52,588 bases of DNA from Proteobacteria bacterium ST_bin11 (GCA_002083615.1 MSXO01000014.1:1907-54494), one strand, 5' to 3'. Shown: positions 7,327 through 16,214, counted from the first letter of the stretch. Made by a program: numbers and translations. Notes: a model not told the origin generated them from the letters alone.

Positions 7327-8219
7327 TTATTAACGGCGTAACCATAGACCTTACCTTTGCCGAAGCCTTCCCAATGAAGGCGACGCGAGCGATTATTACG
7401 GCTCAGAACGAAAAATGGGCGATGATTTCCGCGCAGGCCATGACCGGCTTTGCCACCTCGGTAATTGCTTGCGGTTGTGAGGCCGGCATAGAGCGGGCGT
7501 TGAGTCCCAGCGAAACCCCGGACGGACGCCCCGGTGTGGCTATCATGATTTACGCGATGGGCGGCAAAGGCTTGGCCAAACAATTGGAAACTCGTGCCGG
7601 CCAATGCGTATTAACCTCACCGACTTCGGCCTTGTTTGCAGGCATCGAAGGCGGCAAGCCGATTCCATTAGGTAAAAACCTGCGCTATTTTGGTGACGGC
7701 TTTCAAATTGCCAAGAAAATCGGCGGCAAGCGCTATTGGCGTGTGCCGGTGATGGACGGCGAGTTTCTCACCGAAGCTACGACCGGTATGGTCGATGCGG
7801 TCGGCGGCGGCAACTTTCTGGTGCTCGCTGAATCCCAACCGCAAGCCTTGGCGGCTTGTGAAGCGGCGATTGAAGAAATGCGCAAAATCCCGAATGTGAT
7901 TATGCCCTTCCCCGGCGGCGTCGTCCGCTCAGGCTCCAAGGTCGGCTCCAAATATGCCTCGCTAGGCGCATCGACCAACGACGCCTTCTGTCCCACTTTA
8001 AAAGGTGTAACCAAAACCGATCTATCACCAGAAATCGAATCGGTGATGGAAATCGTCATCGACGGCTTGAGCAAAGAAGATATCGACAAAGCAATGCGGG
8101 TTGGTATTCAGGCGGTATGCGATTTAGGCGCCGCCAACGGCATCAAGCGTATCAGTGCCGGTAACTACGGCGGCAAATTAGGCCCGTTCCACTTTCATTT
8201 GCAGGAGATCATGGCATGA
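7323..8219 (+). CDS. fhcD: Formylmethanofuran:tetrahydromethanopterin formyltransferase (Fhc subunit D)
   Basis: A 298-residue Ftr-family protein. It transfers the formyl group from formyl-H4MPT to methanofuran, supplying the FhcA hydrolase, in the cytoplasmic Fhc complex. The start NGVTIDLTFAEAFPMKATR and the segments TGFATSVIACGCEAGIE and MPFPGGVVRSGSKVGSKY are typical of Ftr. The length matches the family. The stop overlaps fhcC by ATGA, so D and C are translationally coupled. Separation from fhcA by the 1.7 kb insert is unusual, because methylotroph fhc genes are normally contiguous. The gene itself shows no damage. Confidence 0.95.
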   Translation: MIINGVTIDLTFAEAFPMKATRAIITAQNEKWAMISAQAMTGFATSVIACGCEAGIERALSPSETPDGRPGVAIMIYAMGGKGLAKQLETRAGQCVLTSPTSALFAGIEGGKPIPLGKNLRYFGDGFQIAKKIGGKRYWRVPVMDGEFLTEATTGMVDAVGGGNFLVLAESQPQALAACEAAIEEMRKIPNVIMPFPGGVVRSGSKVGSKYASLGASTNDAFCPTLKGVTKTDLSPEIESVMEIVIDGLSKEDIDKAMRVGIQAVCDLGAANGIKRISAGNYGGKLGPFHFHLQEIMA

Positions 8220-9028
8220 GCGCACTAACCTTTACCCTGAAACAGTCAACCGATCAGCGCGTGGATATGTCGCCACTGGTTTGTCAAAAGCTGCAAGGTT
8301 TGGAAGTGGATGCTATTGCCGCAATCGAGCTACAAAACGGCAAAAGTCGCCGTCGAGTAGACGAGTTGTTCTACATCACCGGCATGAACACTCAGGAAAT
8401 CATCATCGCCTCCAGCAATAACAAGTTGGATTTTATCGGCAAGGAATTGGACGGCGGCAGTATCAGTGTGCAAGGCGACGCCGGGGCTTATCTGGGGATG
8501 CAAATGAAATCTGGCACGATCAATGTCAGCGGGGATGCGGGCTTATACGCTGGTTGTGAAATGAAAAACGGTTTATTGCAAATTGACGGCGATGCCGGCG
8601 ATTTTCTGGGTGGCGCGCTACCGGGTAACAAACAAGGCATGAAAGGCGGCACCGTGTTGGTGAAAGGCAATGTTGGCCAGCGCGCCGGCGATCACATGCG
8701 CCGCGGCCAGATTTTAATCGAAGGCAACGCGGGCGATTATTGCGGCTCGCGAATGCTGGCGGGCACTATCGCAGTGATGGGCAATACTGGTCGCTATTTG
8801 GGTTATGCGATGCGGCGTGGCACTTTGTTGCTATGGAATCGGCCCCAGTTGTCCAGCACCTTCAACGATTGCGGGTCGCACACCCTCGCCTTCCTGCCCA
8901 TCCTGTTTGCTTCGTTCAAATCCTTCAATTCCCGTTTCGCCGATAGCGGCACGGCGTTTAACCGCGTGCAACGCTATGGTGGCGACATGGCAGAAACCGG
9001 ACGCGGCGAAGTACTTGTTCGCATCTAA
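8216..9028 (+). CDS. fhcC: Formyltransferase/hydrolase complex subunit C
   Basis: A 270-residue homologue of FwdC/FmdC. The central two-thirds is built of repeats of the type GDAGxYxGxxMKxG (for example GDAGAYLGMQMKSG and GNAGDYCGSRMLAG). These form a right-handed beta-helix, as in the C-terminal domain of glutamate synthase. In the Fhc complex it is a structural scaffold linking the A/B and D subunits. It is the last gene of the D-C pair, with a coupled start at ATGA 8216. A radical SAM gene follows within about 45 bases. Confidence 0.94.
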   Translation: MSALTFTLKQSTDQRVDMSPLVCQKLQGLEVDAIAAIELQNGKSRRRVDELFYITGMNTQEIIIASSNNKLDFIGKELDGGSISVQGDAGAYLGMQMKSGTINVSGDAGLYAGCEMKNGLLQIDGDAGDFLGGALPGNKQGMKGGTVLVKGNVGQRAGDHMRRGQILIEGNAGDYCGSRMLAGTIAVMGNTGRYLGYAMRRGTLLLWNRPQLSSTFNDCGSHTLAFLPILFASFKSFNSRFADSGTAFNRVQRYGGDMAETGRGEVLVRI

Positions 9029-9073
9029 TCCTATGCCGCGCAGACTGGCTTCGGTTTGCGCGCCTGCCTGCCA

Positions 9074-9925
9074 GTGAAGCCGCTACTCACAACAAGCAAT
9101 CACAATCGCGACGTTGCCGGCTTAAAATACGTTTATCCGGTCATATCCCGTCGCGCGGGTGGTTTGTCGATAGGTGTTAACTTTAATCCTAACAACGCCT
9201 GCAACTGGCGTTGCATTTATTGTCAAGTACCCGATTTACAGCGCGGCAATGCGCCGGAAATGGATTTTGGATTGTTAGAGCAAGAGTTGCGTTTTTTTCT
9301 GGATTACGTGCAACACGGTGATTTTTTCGAGCAATTTAACGTAGGAATCGACAACCGCGTCATCAAAGACATCGCTATCTCCGGCAACGGTGAACCCACA
9401 AGTTTGATCGATTTCGATAAAGCGGTGCGCCTAATCGGCGAGATCGCTTCGGAATCGGGCCTGTTTACAAGTAGCAAATTCGTCTTGATCAGCAACGGCA
9501 GTTTGATACACCAATCGACAGTGCAGGCTGGCCTGGCAGAATTGGACAGGTACCATGGCGAACTGTGGTTCAAACTGGACAGCGCTACGGAAACTGGCCG
9601 CAAGCTGATCAACAACACCGGCCAAAGCCAGCAAAAGTTAATTGAACACCTGACGATTGCCACCAGCCTTTGCCAAACCAAATTACAAACCTGCATGCTA
9701 CATTATCAAAAAGCATGGTCAGACAGCGAAAAACAGGCTTACTTGGCGCTTTTGCGGGAACTGAGTAATGGCGGTATTAAACTGCAACAGATCATGCTTT
9801 ACAGCCTAGCAAGAAAGTCTTATCAAGCCGAAGCGGAACAACTTGAAAGACTGAGTATTGAGGAGATGAATGCCTTTGCCGCTGACATCAAAGCATTGGG
9901 CTATGATGTCAGCGTAAGCCACTAG
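9074..9925 (+). CDS. Radical SAM protein of the H4MPT cluster
   Basis: A radical SAM enzyme of about 283 residues. The 4Fe-4S motif CNWRCIYC (Cys-x3-Cys-x2-Cys) is near the N-terminus, followed by a GNGEPT motif, as in many radical SAM folds. The start is uncertain: TTG 9056 or GTG 9074 are in frame, neither with a strong ribosome site; I use GTG 9074 because it gives an N-terminus close to the conserved region. It follows fhcC directly and is probably co-transcribed. Its substrate is unknown; a role in methanopterin or methanofuran cofactor biosynthesis is a reasonable inference from position only. Confidence 0.8.
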   Translation: MKPLLTTSNHNRDVAGLKYVYPVISRRAGGLSIGVNFNPNNACNWRCIYCQVPDLQRGNAPEMDFGLLEQELRFFLDYVQHGDFFEQFNVGIDNRVIKDIAISGNGEPTSLIDFDKAVRLIGEIASESGLFTSSKFVLISNGSLIHQSTVQAGLAELDRYHGELWFKLDSATETGRKLINNTGQSQQKLIEHLTIATSLCQTKLQTCMLHYQKAWSDSEKQAYLALLRELSNGGIKLQQIMLYSLARKSYQAEAEQLERLSIEEMNAFAADIKALGYDVSVSH

Positions 9926-10176
9926 GCCATTACGTCGAGAATGGATCCTATCATTTGATCGTGAGCCTTGATCATTTTGGCACCCGCTGAGGTTTCCAGT
10001 TCAGCTTCTTTCAAGCTCAACACCGGCTTAAATAAATCGGCTGATCCGACATCTTTAGATCCCCCGACTTCTTGGGCTTGCACCGGCAAATTCGCGATCG
10101 TTTGCGCGGCGGTACTGGCTTTTTGCTGAGCATTGCTGATCAGGTTTGTTGCGCTATTCAGTACGTTGCTAATCAT
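9922..10176 (-). CDS. Small protein resembling flagellar rod C-terminal helices
   Basis: An 84-residue protein whose C-terminal third, LSLKEAELETSAGAKMIKAHDQMIGSILDVMA-type (about residues 53-84), resembles the C-terminal helix of FlgC/FlgE-family rod proteins and short relatives ending in (L/I)LD(I/V). The N-terminal half is Ser/Ala/Gln-rich and helical. The ribosome site AGGAGGT is strong. Upstream, on the same strand, is a sequence with the exact FliA -10 GCCGATAA, which supports a motility link independently of homology. The gene tail-overlaps the radical SAM gene by 4 bases. Function is not established. Confidence 0.6.
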   Translation of the reverse strand: MISNVLNSATNLISNAQQKASTAAQTIANLPVQAQEVGGSKDVGSADLFKPVLSLKEAELETSAGAKMIKAHDQMIGSILDVMA

Positions 10177-10218
10177 GGTACACCTCCTGCAAATCGAGCC
10201 TGCATCATAGCCCCCCGG

Positions 10219-10247
10219 TTATCGGCTTGCCAAGCACGGAACATTAA
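10219..10247 (-). promoter_or_regulatory. Candidate FliA (sigma-28) promoter
   Basis: Read on the minus strand: TTAATGTT (10240-10247), 13 bases, then GCCGATAA (10219-10226). The -10 is identical to the enterobacterial FliA consensus. The -35 (consensus TAAAGTTT) is approximate and the spacing slightly long. The strand and position, about 40 bases before the 84-residue gene, are right for driving it. Confidence 0.5.
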
Positions 10248-10288
10248 CTTCTCAGCACGGTTTTGCCTACCCAGTCACAATTACGTAA

Positions 10289-11212
10289 CTATTTGTCTTT
10301 CTTGACTATTTTAACGTATAGCTCTTTCAAAAACGGTAGACCTTGACTCTGGAGTCTCGACCAACCATAAACACCACTTTGCTTTAATAACTCACCTAGT
10401 TTTTTAACCGCATCTTCTCCGCCAACCTGCTTAAACTTAGCAGCGACTATGGTGCTCCATTGCTGTCTAGGCTGACCGTCAATATCCAGAAAAACCCTAT
10501 CAAACAGCCACATCTCCGCGACCGACACTGTCCACATAAACGCAAATGACACCGCCATACCTCCACCCGCGACAATCACCAGCCATGCGAATATCGGGTG
10601 CAACTTCGTCAACCACCACGACAAAATATCCACCAGCAAAAACATATATGGCATGCCGATCGCGATACACTTGTACTTGATAGTACTGGTTTCCGAAAAA
10701 CTAAAAATCAAGCCGACAAACATAAAAATAAAGCTGATGCCGAACAAGTGAATATGCGAAACCCGCGTCAACGAACTAAACGTAGCCCCTTCGTCTTCCT
10801 TTGTGTATTCCTTCAACACCTTAAAGTCACTCAAATTCGGGATTGACGCGTCCTTGTTGTGGCACATCACGCAACGGTTCTCGATGATTTTGTCGACGCC
10901 GCGATCGACAAAGTCGTCCTGGTCCGCGCCATCGCGCACCCACTGGATGATGGCAAAGCGTTCCTGCTCCGAAGCGTTTTCCTTCATCGCCCCGTTTAGC
11001 TGGGTTTCTAACATGGTACCTGAGCGGTTACCGTAATAGCTGTAGACAATGTCGTCGATGGACAAGCCGAACTTGCCGTCAGCCATACCGTGAGTAAACA
11101 GAATCTGGATCAAAGCCATCAGATATCCGACCGCTACAGTACTCAGATAGCCGGTGAATAGCACTTTGACAGGTGTATCCATTTGTTTTAATGACGAAAA
11201 TTCGCGTGCCAT
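10289..11212 (-). CDS. Membrane protein with a c-type haem motif
   Basis: A 307-residue integral membrane protein of a family I cannot name. About four membrane segments are visible: VKVLFTGYLSTVAVGYLMAL near residue 20-35, IHLFGISFIFMFVGLIF, GMPYMFLLVDILSWW and PIFAWLVIVAGGGMAVSF. Between the first and second lies a soluble loop of about 110 residues with a haem c attachment motif CVMCH (about 114-118), which implies a periplasmic loop. The C-terminal 80 residues are soluble and basic. It could be a membrane-anchored electron carrier or redox sensor. Its neighbours (the small flagellar-like gene and cspA) are separated and say little. Confidence 0.65.
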   Translation of the reverse strand: MAREFSSLKQMDTPVKVLFTGYLSTVAVGYLMALIQILFTHGMADGKFGLSIDDIVYSYYGNRSGTMLETQLNGAMKENASEQERFAIIQWVRDGADQDDFVDRGVDKIIENRCVMCHNKDASIPNLSDFKVLKEYTKEDEGATFSSLTRVSHIHLFGISFIFMFVGLIFSFSETSTIKYKCIAIGMPYMFLLVDILSWWLTKLHPIFAWLVIVAGGGMAVSFAFMWTVSVAEMWLFDRVFLDIDGQPRQQWSTIVAAKFKQVGGEDAVKKLGELLKQSGVYGWSRLQSQGLPFLKELYVKIVKKDK

Positions 11213-11299
11213 GGTCAGTTACACCGAAAAAGGAAGGATGCCTGCATTATAACTTGGTTGTCCCGCAACCAACCGAAAAATCCATTTTGTTGCAGACAT

Positions 11300-11331
11300 A
11301 AAAAAGGCCCTTGCAAGCAAGAGCCTTTTTA
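11300..11331 (-). terminator. Intrinsic terminator after cspA
   Basis: A long hairpin, AAAAAGGCTCTTGC paired with GCAAGGGCCTTTTT on the minus strand (one G-T pair), ends in a T run 18 bases after the cspA stop. The A run opposite could make it work in both directions. Confidence 0.85.
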
Positions 11332-11348
11332 TCCGTAACCGTTAACGC

Positions 11349-11552
11349 TTATCTGGGCAGGACGTTTGCGGCAGTCAGACCTTTGGGACCGGACTCGATA
11401 TCGAATTGAACCGACTGGCCTGGAGATAAGGTTTTAAAGCCTTCACCCTTAATCACGGAATGATGTACGAAAACATCTTCCTTGCCTTCGGAAGGCTCGA
11501 TAAATCCAAACCCTTTGGTATTGTTGAACCACTTTACAGTGCCTGTTGCCAT
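11349..11552 (-). CDS. cspA: Cold-shock-domain RNA chaperone
   Basis: A 67-residue CspA-family protein, a single OB-fold. RNP1 is KGFGFI and RNP2 is VFVHHS; the start MATGTVKWFN is standard. It binds single-stranded RNA and DNA and melts RNA structure, often under cold or stationary conditions. The ribosome site AGGAG precedes the ATG and an intrinsic terminator follows, so it is a single-gene transcript. Which Csp paralogue it is cannot be told from sequence alone. Confidence 0.93.
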   Translation of the reverse strand: MATGTVKWFNNTKGFGFIEPSEGKEDVFVHHSVIKGEGFKTLSPGQSVQFDIESGPKGLTAANVLPR

Positions 11553-11772
11553 TTTTAAAACTCCTACAAAATAAAACTAATGGTTACGCAGACCGACAAT
11601 ATTGACAACCGGACCTGCTGACTAGCAATGGCCTTAATCCCTCAACATCTGCATCTGAGCGGCGACATTGTACTTTGAAACATTTATCAAGGCTACCAAC
11701 GATGTCCATCCGATCCCATCAAACGACAGCGATAATTTCTACTAAAAAATAGTGGAAATTCGCAGAGGTTCG
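11553..11772. other. Divergent intergenic region between cspA and clpB
   Basis: No gene is visible in this stretch. It must hold the cspA promoter and untranslated leader on the minus strand. An apparent reading-frame extension of clpB into 11752-11838 is upstream of, and across, the heat-shock promoter, so it is not coding. Confidence 0.5.
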
Positions 11773-11801
11773 CTTGAAAAGCGCCGCTCAACGCCCCATC
11801 T
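11773..11801 (+). promoter_or_regulatory. Sigma-32 (RpoH) heat-shock promoter of clpB
   Basis: CTTGAAA (11773-11779), 14 bases, then CCCCATCT (11794-11801). Both boxes match the RpoH consensus CTTGAAA / CCCCATNT exactly and the spacing is within range. Transcription would start about 11808, leaving a leader of about 30 bases before ATG 11839. Confidence 0.9.
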
Positions 11802-11838
11802 CGGCGGCAACACTTTATATTCCAACGAGGTACGCAAT

Positions 11839-14463
11839 ATGCGAATGGATAAACTAACCAGCAAATTTCAACAAGCGCTTAGCGACGCACAGAGCATGGC
11901 TTTGGGCAAAGACCATCAATTTATCGAGCCCGTGCATGTGATGCTGGCATTGATCGATCAGGAGGGCGGCAGCATCAAGCCTTTACTGATGCAGGTTGGT
12001 ATTCAAGTCAATGCATTGCGCAATGAACTAAACCAGGACATTGATCGCCTCGCCAGTGTTTCCGGGGCTGGCGGCGACGTGCAGATTTCCAACGAACTGT
12101 CCCGAATGTTGAATCTGACCGACAAACTGGCGCAAAAACGGAAAGATGCTTTCATCTCCAGCGAATTGTTTTTGCTGGCGGCTTTGGAAGCCAGCGGCTC
12201 CTTGCAAAAAATCCTAAAACAGGCTGGTGTCACTGCATCGGCCGTAGAAAAAGCCATCGAAAATATGCGCGGCGGCCAAAACGTCAACGATGCCAATGCC
12301 GAAGATCAGCGCCAAGCCCTGAAAAAATACACTATCAATCTGACCGAACGTGCCGAGCAAGGCAAACTGGACCCAGTGATTGGTCGCGACGACGAAATCC
12401 GCCGCACTATCCAGGTCTTGCAAAGACGCACCAAGAATAACCCGGTATTGATTGGCGAACCCGGCGTTGGTAAAACCGCGATCGTCGAAGGCTTGGCGCA
12501 ACGCATCGTCAACGGCGAAGTACCGGAAGGAATCAAGGGTAAACAATTGCTGTCGCTGGACATGGCGGCCTTGATCGCCGGAGCCAAGTTTCGCGGCGAA
12601 TTCGAAGAACGCCTCAAAGCGGTATTGAACGATGTCGCCAAACAGGAAGGCCAAGTGATTTTGTTCATCGACGAACTGCACACCATGGTTGGTGCTGGCA
12701 AAGCCGAAGGGGCGATGGACGCCGGCAACATGCTGAAACCAGCCCTGGCTCGCGGCGAACTGCATTGCGTCGGCGCGACCACGCTGGACGAATATCGGCA
12801 ATACATCGAAAAAGATGCTGCGTTGGAACGCCGTTTTCAAAAAGTCTTGGTCGATGAACCCAGCGTCGAAGACACCATCGCTATCTTACGCGGCTTGAAA
12901 GAACGTTATGAAATTCATCATCGTGTCGAAATCACTGATCCGGCTATCGTTTCAGCAGCGATGCTGTCGCACCGTTACATTTCCGACCGGCAGCTACCGG
13001 ATAAAGCTATCGACTTGATAGACGAAGCCGCCAGCCGAATCCGCATGGAAATGGACTCCAAACCAGAGGCCATGGATAAGCTCGGTCGCCGCTTGATCCA
13101 GCTGAAAATCGAGCGCGAGGCCATGAAAAACGAAACCGATGCGGCTTCGAAAAAACGTCTGGACATATTGCAAGTGGAAATCGCCGATCTGGAGAAAGAA
13201 TATTCAGACCTGGACGAAATCTGGAAGGCCGAAAAAGCCGCGCTACAAGGCACTGCCACCATAAAAGAGAATCTGGAACATGCCCGTCTGGAACTGGAAG
13301 CGGCTCGCCGCAGTCAGGACTACGCGCGGATGTCCGAGTTGCAATACGGCGAAATTCCCAAGTTGGAAAAAGAACTGGATCTGGCATCACAAGCCGAAAT
13401 GCAAGAAACAACCTTGCTTCGCAGCAGAGTCACTGAGGAAGAAATTGCCGAAGTGGTTTCAAAATGGACCGGCATCCCCGTATCCAAGATGATGGAGGGA
13501 GAGCGGGAGAAATTACTGCGCATGGAGGAAGAGCTTAGCAAGCGGGTGATCGGGCAAACAGAAGCCTTAAAAGCCGTCAGCAACGCCATTCGCCGTTCTC
13601 GCGCCGGCCTATCAGATCCCAATCGGCCCAACGGTTCATTTTTGTTCCTTGGCCCGACCGGGGTCGGTAAAACAGAGTTGTGCAAAGCTTTGGCCGAGTT
13701 CATGTTCGACACTGAAGAAGCGATGATCCGCATCGATATGTCAGAGTTCATGGAAAAACACTCGGTGGCCCGTTTGATAGGCGCACCTCCCGGCTATGTT
13801 GGATATGAAGAAGGCGGTTATCTGACTGAAGCGGTACGCCGTAAACCGTATTCGGTCATCCTGCTGGACGAAATCGAGAAAGCCCATAACGATGTTTTTA
13901 ACGTGCTATTGCAAGTGCTGGACGATGGTCGTTTGACCGATGGGCAGGGTCGCACGGTGGATTTTAAAAACACGGTGGTGGTGATGACCTCTAATTTGGG
14001 TTCCAGCGTGATTCAGGAAATGGTCGGCGACGCACAGGGACGTGCTAGTGTCGCGGGAGGCATGACGCCGGAAGCGACCGAAGATAATTACGTGGAAATG
14101 AAAGATGCGGTGATGGAAATCGTCGGCCAGCATTTCCGGCCGGAATTTATCAACCGGGTCGACGAAGCAGTGGTGTTCCATCCGCTCGGCCAGGGTCAAA
14201 TTCGCGCAATCTGCAAAATACAGATCGAGCTGCTACACCAACGTTTACAAGAAAAAGACATGGGTATGGAAGTCAGCGAATCGGCGTTGGACTTACTTGG
14301 CGAGGCTGGCTTTGACCCGGTATATGGCGCGCGACCCTTGAAACGGGCGATACAACGGCAATTGGAAAACCCACTAGCCAATGAAATTTTGTCAGGCCGC
14401 TATCTACCAGGGGATTTGATTAAAATCGCTGTCGCTAACGATGGCCTGACTTTTAGCAAATAA
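11839..14463 (+). CDS. clpB: ClpB AAA+ disaggregase
   Basis: An 874-residue Hsp104/ClpB chaperone that pulls proteins out of aggregates with DnaK. It has an N-domain (about 1-145), first AAA+ module with Walker A GEPGVGKT and FIDELHTMVG, a middle coiled coil (about 405-525), a second AAA+ module with GPTGVGKTE and LLDEIEKAH, and a C-terminal domain. ATG 11839 (MRMDKLTSKFQ) is chosen because it matches known ClpB starts and lies just after the heat-shock promoter; the longer frame to 11752 overlaps that promoter. A Gly/Ala-rich insert before EMKDAVMEIVGQHF makes it slightly longer than the E. coli protein. Confidence 0.97.
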   Translation: MRMDKLTSKFQQALSDAQSMALGKDHQFIEPVHVMLALIDQEGGSIKPLLMQVGIQVNALRNELNQDIDRLASVSGAGGDVQISNELSRMLNLTDKLAQKRKDAFISSELFLLAALEASGSLQKILKQAGVTASAVEKAIENMRGGQNVNDANAEDQRQALKKYTINLTERAEQGKLDPVIGRDDEIRRTIQVLQRRTKNNPVLIGEPGVGKTAIVEGLAQRIVNGEVPEGIKGKQLLSLDMAALIAGAKFRGEFEERLKAVLNDVAKQEGQVILFIDELHTMVGAGKAEGAMDAGNMLKPALARGELHCVGATTLDEYRQYIEKDAALERRFQKVLVDEPSVEDTIAILRGLKERYEIHHRVEITDPAIVSAAMLSHRYISDRQLPDKAIDLIDEAASRIRMEMDSKPEAMDKLGRRLIQLKIEREAMKNETDAASKKRLDILQVEIADLEKEYSDLDEIWKAEKAALQGTATIKENLEHARLELEAARRSQDYARMSELQYGEIPKLEKELDLASQAEMQETTLLRSRVTEEEIAEVVSKWTGIPVSKMMEGEREKLLRMEEELSKRVIGQTEALKAVSNAIRRSRAGLSDPNRPNGSFLFLGPTGVGKTELCKALAEFMFDTEEAMIRIDMSEFMEKHSVARLIGAPPGYVGYEEGGYLTEAVRRKPYSVILLDEIEKAHNDVFNVLLQVLDDGRLTDGQGRTVDFKNTVVVMTSNLGSSVIQEMVGDAQGRASVAGGMTPEATEDNYVEMKDAVMEIVGQHFRPEFINRVDEAVVFHPLGQGQIRAICKIQIELLHQRLQEKDMGMEVSESALDLLGEAGFDPVYGARPLKRAIQRQLENPLANEILSGRYLPGDLIKIAVANDGLTFSK

Positions 14464-14478
14464 ATCTAGTTCAGAGCG

Positions 14479-14506
14479 CCGGGTTGGACTCAGTCTAGCC
14501 CGGTTT
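14479..14506. terminator. Terminator between clpB and the ankyrin gene
   Basis: CCGGG and CCCGG flank an inner GACT/AGTC stem and are followed by TTT on the plus strand. It lies between two converging genes and could serve both. Confidence 0.55.
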
Positions 14507-14513
14507 CCTGCGA

Positions 14514-14924
14514 CTACTCCTTCGCCCCGGCCTGAACCAAAATATCCTCAATTTCCTTATGCCCTCGGGTACGGGCAAACTGCAAGGCACTGGCTGAAGG
14601 CTTAGCGCCCCTTGCAAGCAATAGCTTGACCATCTCCAACTGCCCTCTACCGGCGGCCAATCCCAAAGCGGCTGAAGCTCCCGCATTCACATCCATGCCA
14701 CCATCCAGAAACAACTTTACCGCAAGCATATCGCCGGCAGCTGCGTAGGTTGAAAATTGCGTTTCTGTGTAGTCGATACCCATTTGTTGCAATTCCTTCC
14801 TGGCGCTTGGGGCATCTGTAGCGCAGGCTACTTTGGTTTGAAATAGGTTTGACGCCAGCACTATCAAAGCGATCACCACACCTGAACGGCACTTGTTAAG
14901 AGACTGCTTAAGAAGCATATCCAT
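14514..14924 (-). CDS. Secreted ankyrin-repeat protein
   Basis: A 136-residue protein. Residues 1-35 look like a cleavable signal peptide (hydrophobic VVIALIVLASNLF, cleavage near ACAT). The rest is about two and a half ankyrin repeats: TYAAAGDMLAVKLFLDGGMDVNAG and GLAAGRGQLEMVKLLLARG are typical units, with a degenerate last one. Ankyrin repeats bind other proteins, so a periplasmic protein-protein role is likely. No target is suggested by the neighbours. Confidence 0.8.
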   Translation of the reverse strand: MDMLLKQSLNKCRSGVVIALIVLASNLFQTKVACATDAPSARKELQQMGIDYTETQFSTYAAAGDMLAVKLFLDGGMDVNAGASAALGLAAGRGQLEMVKLLLARGAKPSASALQFARTRGHKEIEDILVQAGAKE

Positions 14925-14969
14925 CTCGGCGCGAAATAAGCTATGTCAACGGCCAGATCTTCTAAGCAA

Positions 14970-15986
14970 TCAAATTTTGATCGCGCGCCCCTCGGCGGCG
15001 GATTGCAGCGCGGCGACGATGGTCCGACAGTTATCGCGGGCATCGCTAAACGATAATGCCGGATCTTTGCCTTTTAATACGCAATCGCTGAAATGTTCGA
15101 TTTCCAAGCGAAAATGGTTCGCCACCGGCAAGCGCTCTTCGGACTGCCGACCGTCTTCGGTCCACCAAGAAATTACCGGCACATCACCCGGCAATTGCCA
15201 GACTACATGACATTTGATCCCACCTTGGGTACCCACGATTTCATATTCGCAACGTCGAGCACGTTCAAAGCTGAAATCGAAATGCGCGAATTTCCCGTCG
15301 CCAAAATCCAGAATGCCGCTGGTGGTGATGTCGGCTCCGCTTTCCACGTATTTGGATAAGGCAGTCACCGTGCGGGGCGCTTGTTGAAAGAACATGCGCA
15401 ACGAATGGATGGCGTAGCAACCGATATCCCACATCGCCCCGCCGCCGCGCGAGACATCTTCTGCCAAGCGATACATCCGGGCCGGACGCATCATGAACGA
15501 GTAGCTGGCGCGCACCGAACGGATTTCGCCGATCAAACCGGACCGAATCAATTCCAGTACACGGGCATGTTGCGGATGAAAGCGGTACATAAAACCTTCC
15601 ATCACGGTCACTCGGTAGCGGCGAGCAGCGGTTTCGATCGCGTCAACATCCTCTACCGTCAATGCCATCGGTTTCTCGCAAAGCACGTGCTTACGATGCT
15701 CAATGGCCCGTAACGTCCACTCCGCGTGCTCATGATTGGCCATCGGCAAGTAGATTGCCTTAACCTCTTCGTCATTTAACAAAGCATCCAGATTGTCGTA
15801 ACTCTGGATCTCCGGATGGCAAGGGGCATATTTCGCGAGAGTTTGCGCTGCTGCGCCGGGGCGGCGGCTGGCTATGCCGACCAGCGATGCATTTGACGCT
15901 TCGACTATCGCCGGCAACAGGCGCTCGTTAATGCGAGCCGCACCGAGAATGCCCCAACGCAGTTTGTCTTGGTCTTGGTTATTCAT
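14970..15986 (-). CDS. Gfo/Idh/MocA-family oxidoreductase
   Basis: A 338-residue NAD(P)-dependent sugar or polyol dehydrogenase-like protein. The N-terminal Rossmann fold is WGILGAARINERLLPA, followed by the family motif CEKPMALTVEDV with the conserved EKP lysine. The C-terminal half is the typical open beta-sheet, with GGGAMWDIGCYAIH containing the usual D-x-x-x-H pattern. The substrate cannot be deduced. It stands alone on the minus strand. Confidence 0.88.
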   Translation of the reverse strand: MNNQDQDKLRWGILGAARINERLLPAIVEASNASLVGIASRRPGAAAQTLAKYAPCHPEIQSYDNLDALLNDEEVKAIYLPMANHEHAEWTLRAIEHRKHVLCEKPMALTVEDVDAIETAARRYRVTVMEGFMYRFHPQHARVLELIRSGLIGEIRSVRASYSFMMRPARMYRLAEDVSRGGGAMWDIGCYAIHSLRMFFQQAPRTVTALSKYVESGADITTSGILDFGDGKFAHFDFSFERARRCEYEIVGTQGGIKCHVVWQLPGDVPVISWWTEDGRQSEERLPVANHFRLEIEHFSDCVLKGKDPALSFSDARDNCRTIVAALQSAAEGRAIKI

Positions 15987-16154
15987 GACAGTACCTTTGG
16001 ACTGATGAGCAGAGAGCTATCAGATTAGCAGTTTGTCCAAACGCCGCAAGCACTTCAATCCAAAAAAGTTAGGCGAAAGGAAGCCATTTCGACTCAGCGC
16101 AAGACTTCAAACCAAAGCGCCTGCTATCAGCGCAATATAAAAATCACCACACAT

Positions 16155-16191
16155 AAAAAAGGCCCAAGCAACATCTGTTGCATAGGCCTTT
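16155..16191 (-). terminator. Intrinsic terminator after rpsT
   Basis: On the minus strand AAAGGCC-TAT-GCAAC pairs with GTTGC-TTG-GGCC and is followed by six T. It lies 24 bases after the rpsT stop. Confidence 0.85.
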
Positions 16192-16214
16192 GATCTATCG
16201 ACTCTCGGTCGAGA

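Noticed and set aside
11752..11838. Longer N-terminus for clpB
   Set aside because: It overlaps a near-perfect sigma-32 promoter and does not match known ClpB starts.
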